Assembly: GCA_949383255.1 (NCBI GenBank)
Contig: CASJPF010000001.1
Coordinates: 110,467-174,466 of the forward strand
Direction: 5' to 3'
Length of the DNA stretch: 64,000 bases
Origin: Lachnospiraceae bacterium
GTDB lineage: Bacteria; Bacillota; Clostridia; Lachnospirales; Lachnospiraceae
How positions within the stretch are numbered: position 1 is the stretch's first letter; each line of letters opens with the position of its first letter. Shown in pieces: positions 63,919 through 64,000 of this stretch. A model generated the notes under the pieces. The model was not told the origin of the DNA. It did no database searches and saw only the letters and a list, made by a program, of their open reading frames with translations. The position numbers and the translations under genes were made by a program.

Positions 63919-64000
63919 ATCTTCTCATATTAAGGTCATAAAATTTATTCCCTCAAAACCGAACACAAAAATTAATTCTCTTCAACATTTCCTTCTCCAT
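63919..64000 (-). other. Probable rRNA operon spacer at the window edge
   Basis: Upstream of the tRNA on the minus strand is TGTGTTCGGTTTTGAGGG, a sequence style typical of Firmicutes rRNA operon spacers (antitermination/processing regions). This suggests that an rRNA operon ends or is spaced just beyond the window edge. No rRNA gene is visible inside. Confidence 0.45.

Overview
The window looks like a chromosomal segment of a low-to-moderate GC, spore-forming Clostridia member, most likely Lachnospiraceae. Evidence: the sporulation sigma factors SigE and SigG with SpoIIGA; Firmicutes-type PolC; an SCIFF peptide with its radical SAM maturase; DapL-type lysine/mDAP synthesis; a fused SecDF; and an mraZ division cluster carrying two tandem class B PBPs. 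Nearly all genes lie on the minus strand; only the CNNM/CBS protein (25755) and dapL (62025) are on plus. No CRISPR array, prophage, transposase or integrase was seen. The gene content is mostly conserved housekeeping; the unusual material lies in the intergenic regions.

Layout (minus-strand operons read right to left). 1-2.5 kb: the 5' part of glycogen phosphorylase, a LacI-family regulator with a striking double operator, and a CheY-like receiver. 2.6-14.4 kb: rpe-rsgA-prkC-prpC-rlmN-rsmB-zinc protease-fmt-def-priA, the classic Firmicutes run, joined at 14.4 kb to murE. 16.4-25.7 kb: recJ, an acyl-ACP thioesterase, a TraX-like protein, secDF, the SCIFF system (48-aa scfA at 23660-23806 plus scfB), a GH25 lysozyme and a small membrane protein. 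25.7-32 kb: a CNNM/CBS membrane protein, a 773-aa cNMP-domain protein with an unrecognised C-terminal part, an Sfp-type PPTase and a chemoreceptor. 32-47.5 kb: a joined sporulation/division cluster, in transcript order mraZ-rsmH-ftsL-PBP-PBP-murD-ftsW/spoVE-murA-ftsQ-ftsZ-spoIIGA-sigE-sigG; mraY, murF and murG are absent from it. 47.8-61.1 kb: polysaccharide deacetylase, bactofilin, pyrH-frr-uppS-cdsA-dxr-rseP-ispG-polC. 61.3-64 kb: a UPF0340 protein divergent from dapL, a cold-shock protein with a terminator-like leader, and a tRNA(CAU) next to what looks like rRNA spacer sequence.

Functional themes: peptidoglycan and division, regulated by MraZ boxes and by a PrkC/PrpC Ser/Thr phosphorylation pair; translation start and maturation (fmt, def, rlmN, rsmB, rsgA, frr); isoprenoid and lipid-carrier supply (dxr, ispG, uppS, cdsA); and the switch from division to sporulation where ftsZ runs into spoIIGA-sigE-sigG.

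The most interesting signals are several families of structured intergenic repeats. One family has inverted TGTTCA/TGAACA ends and a covarying hairpin next to one end (16073-16220, 38380-38529, 42987-43121, with a divergent copy at 36845-36981). A second is a long hairpin with a shared apical motif (25012-25177 and 46919-46997, the latter splitting mraZ from rsmH). A third is a short ACTGTAGGAAAATAA hairpin found at four loci. A fourth is a roughly 80-nt repeat at 57630-57693 and 63237-63319. Other notable sites are a spoIIGA promoter embedded in the ftsZ terminator with a 21-bp spacer and a Spo0A-box match, and an intrinsic terminator inside the csp leader. Gene starts below were adjusted to the best ribosome binding site where it clearly disagreed with the longest reading frame.
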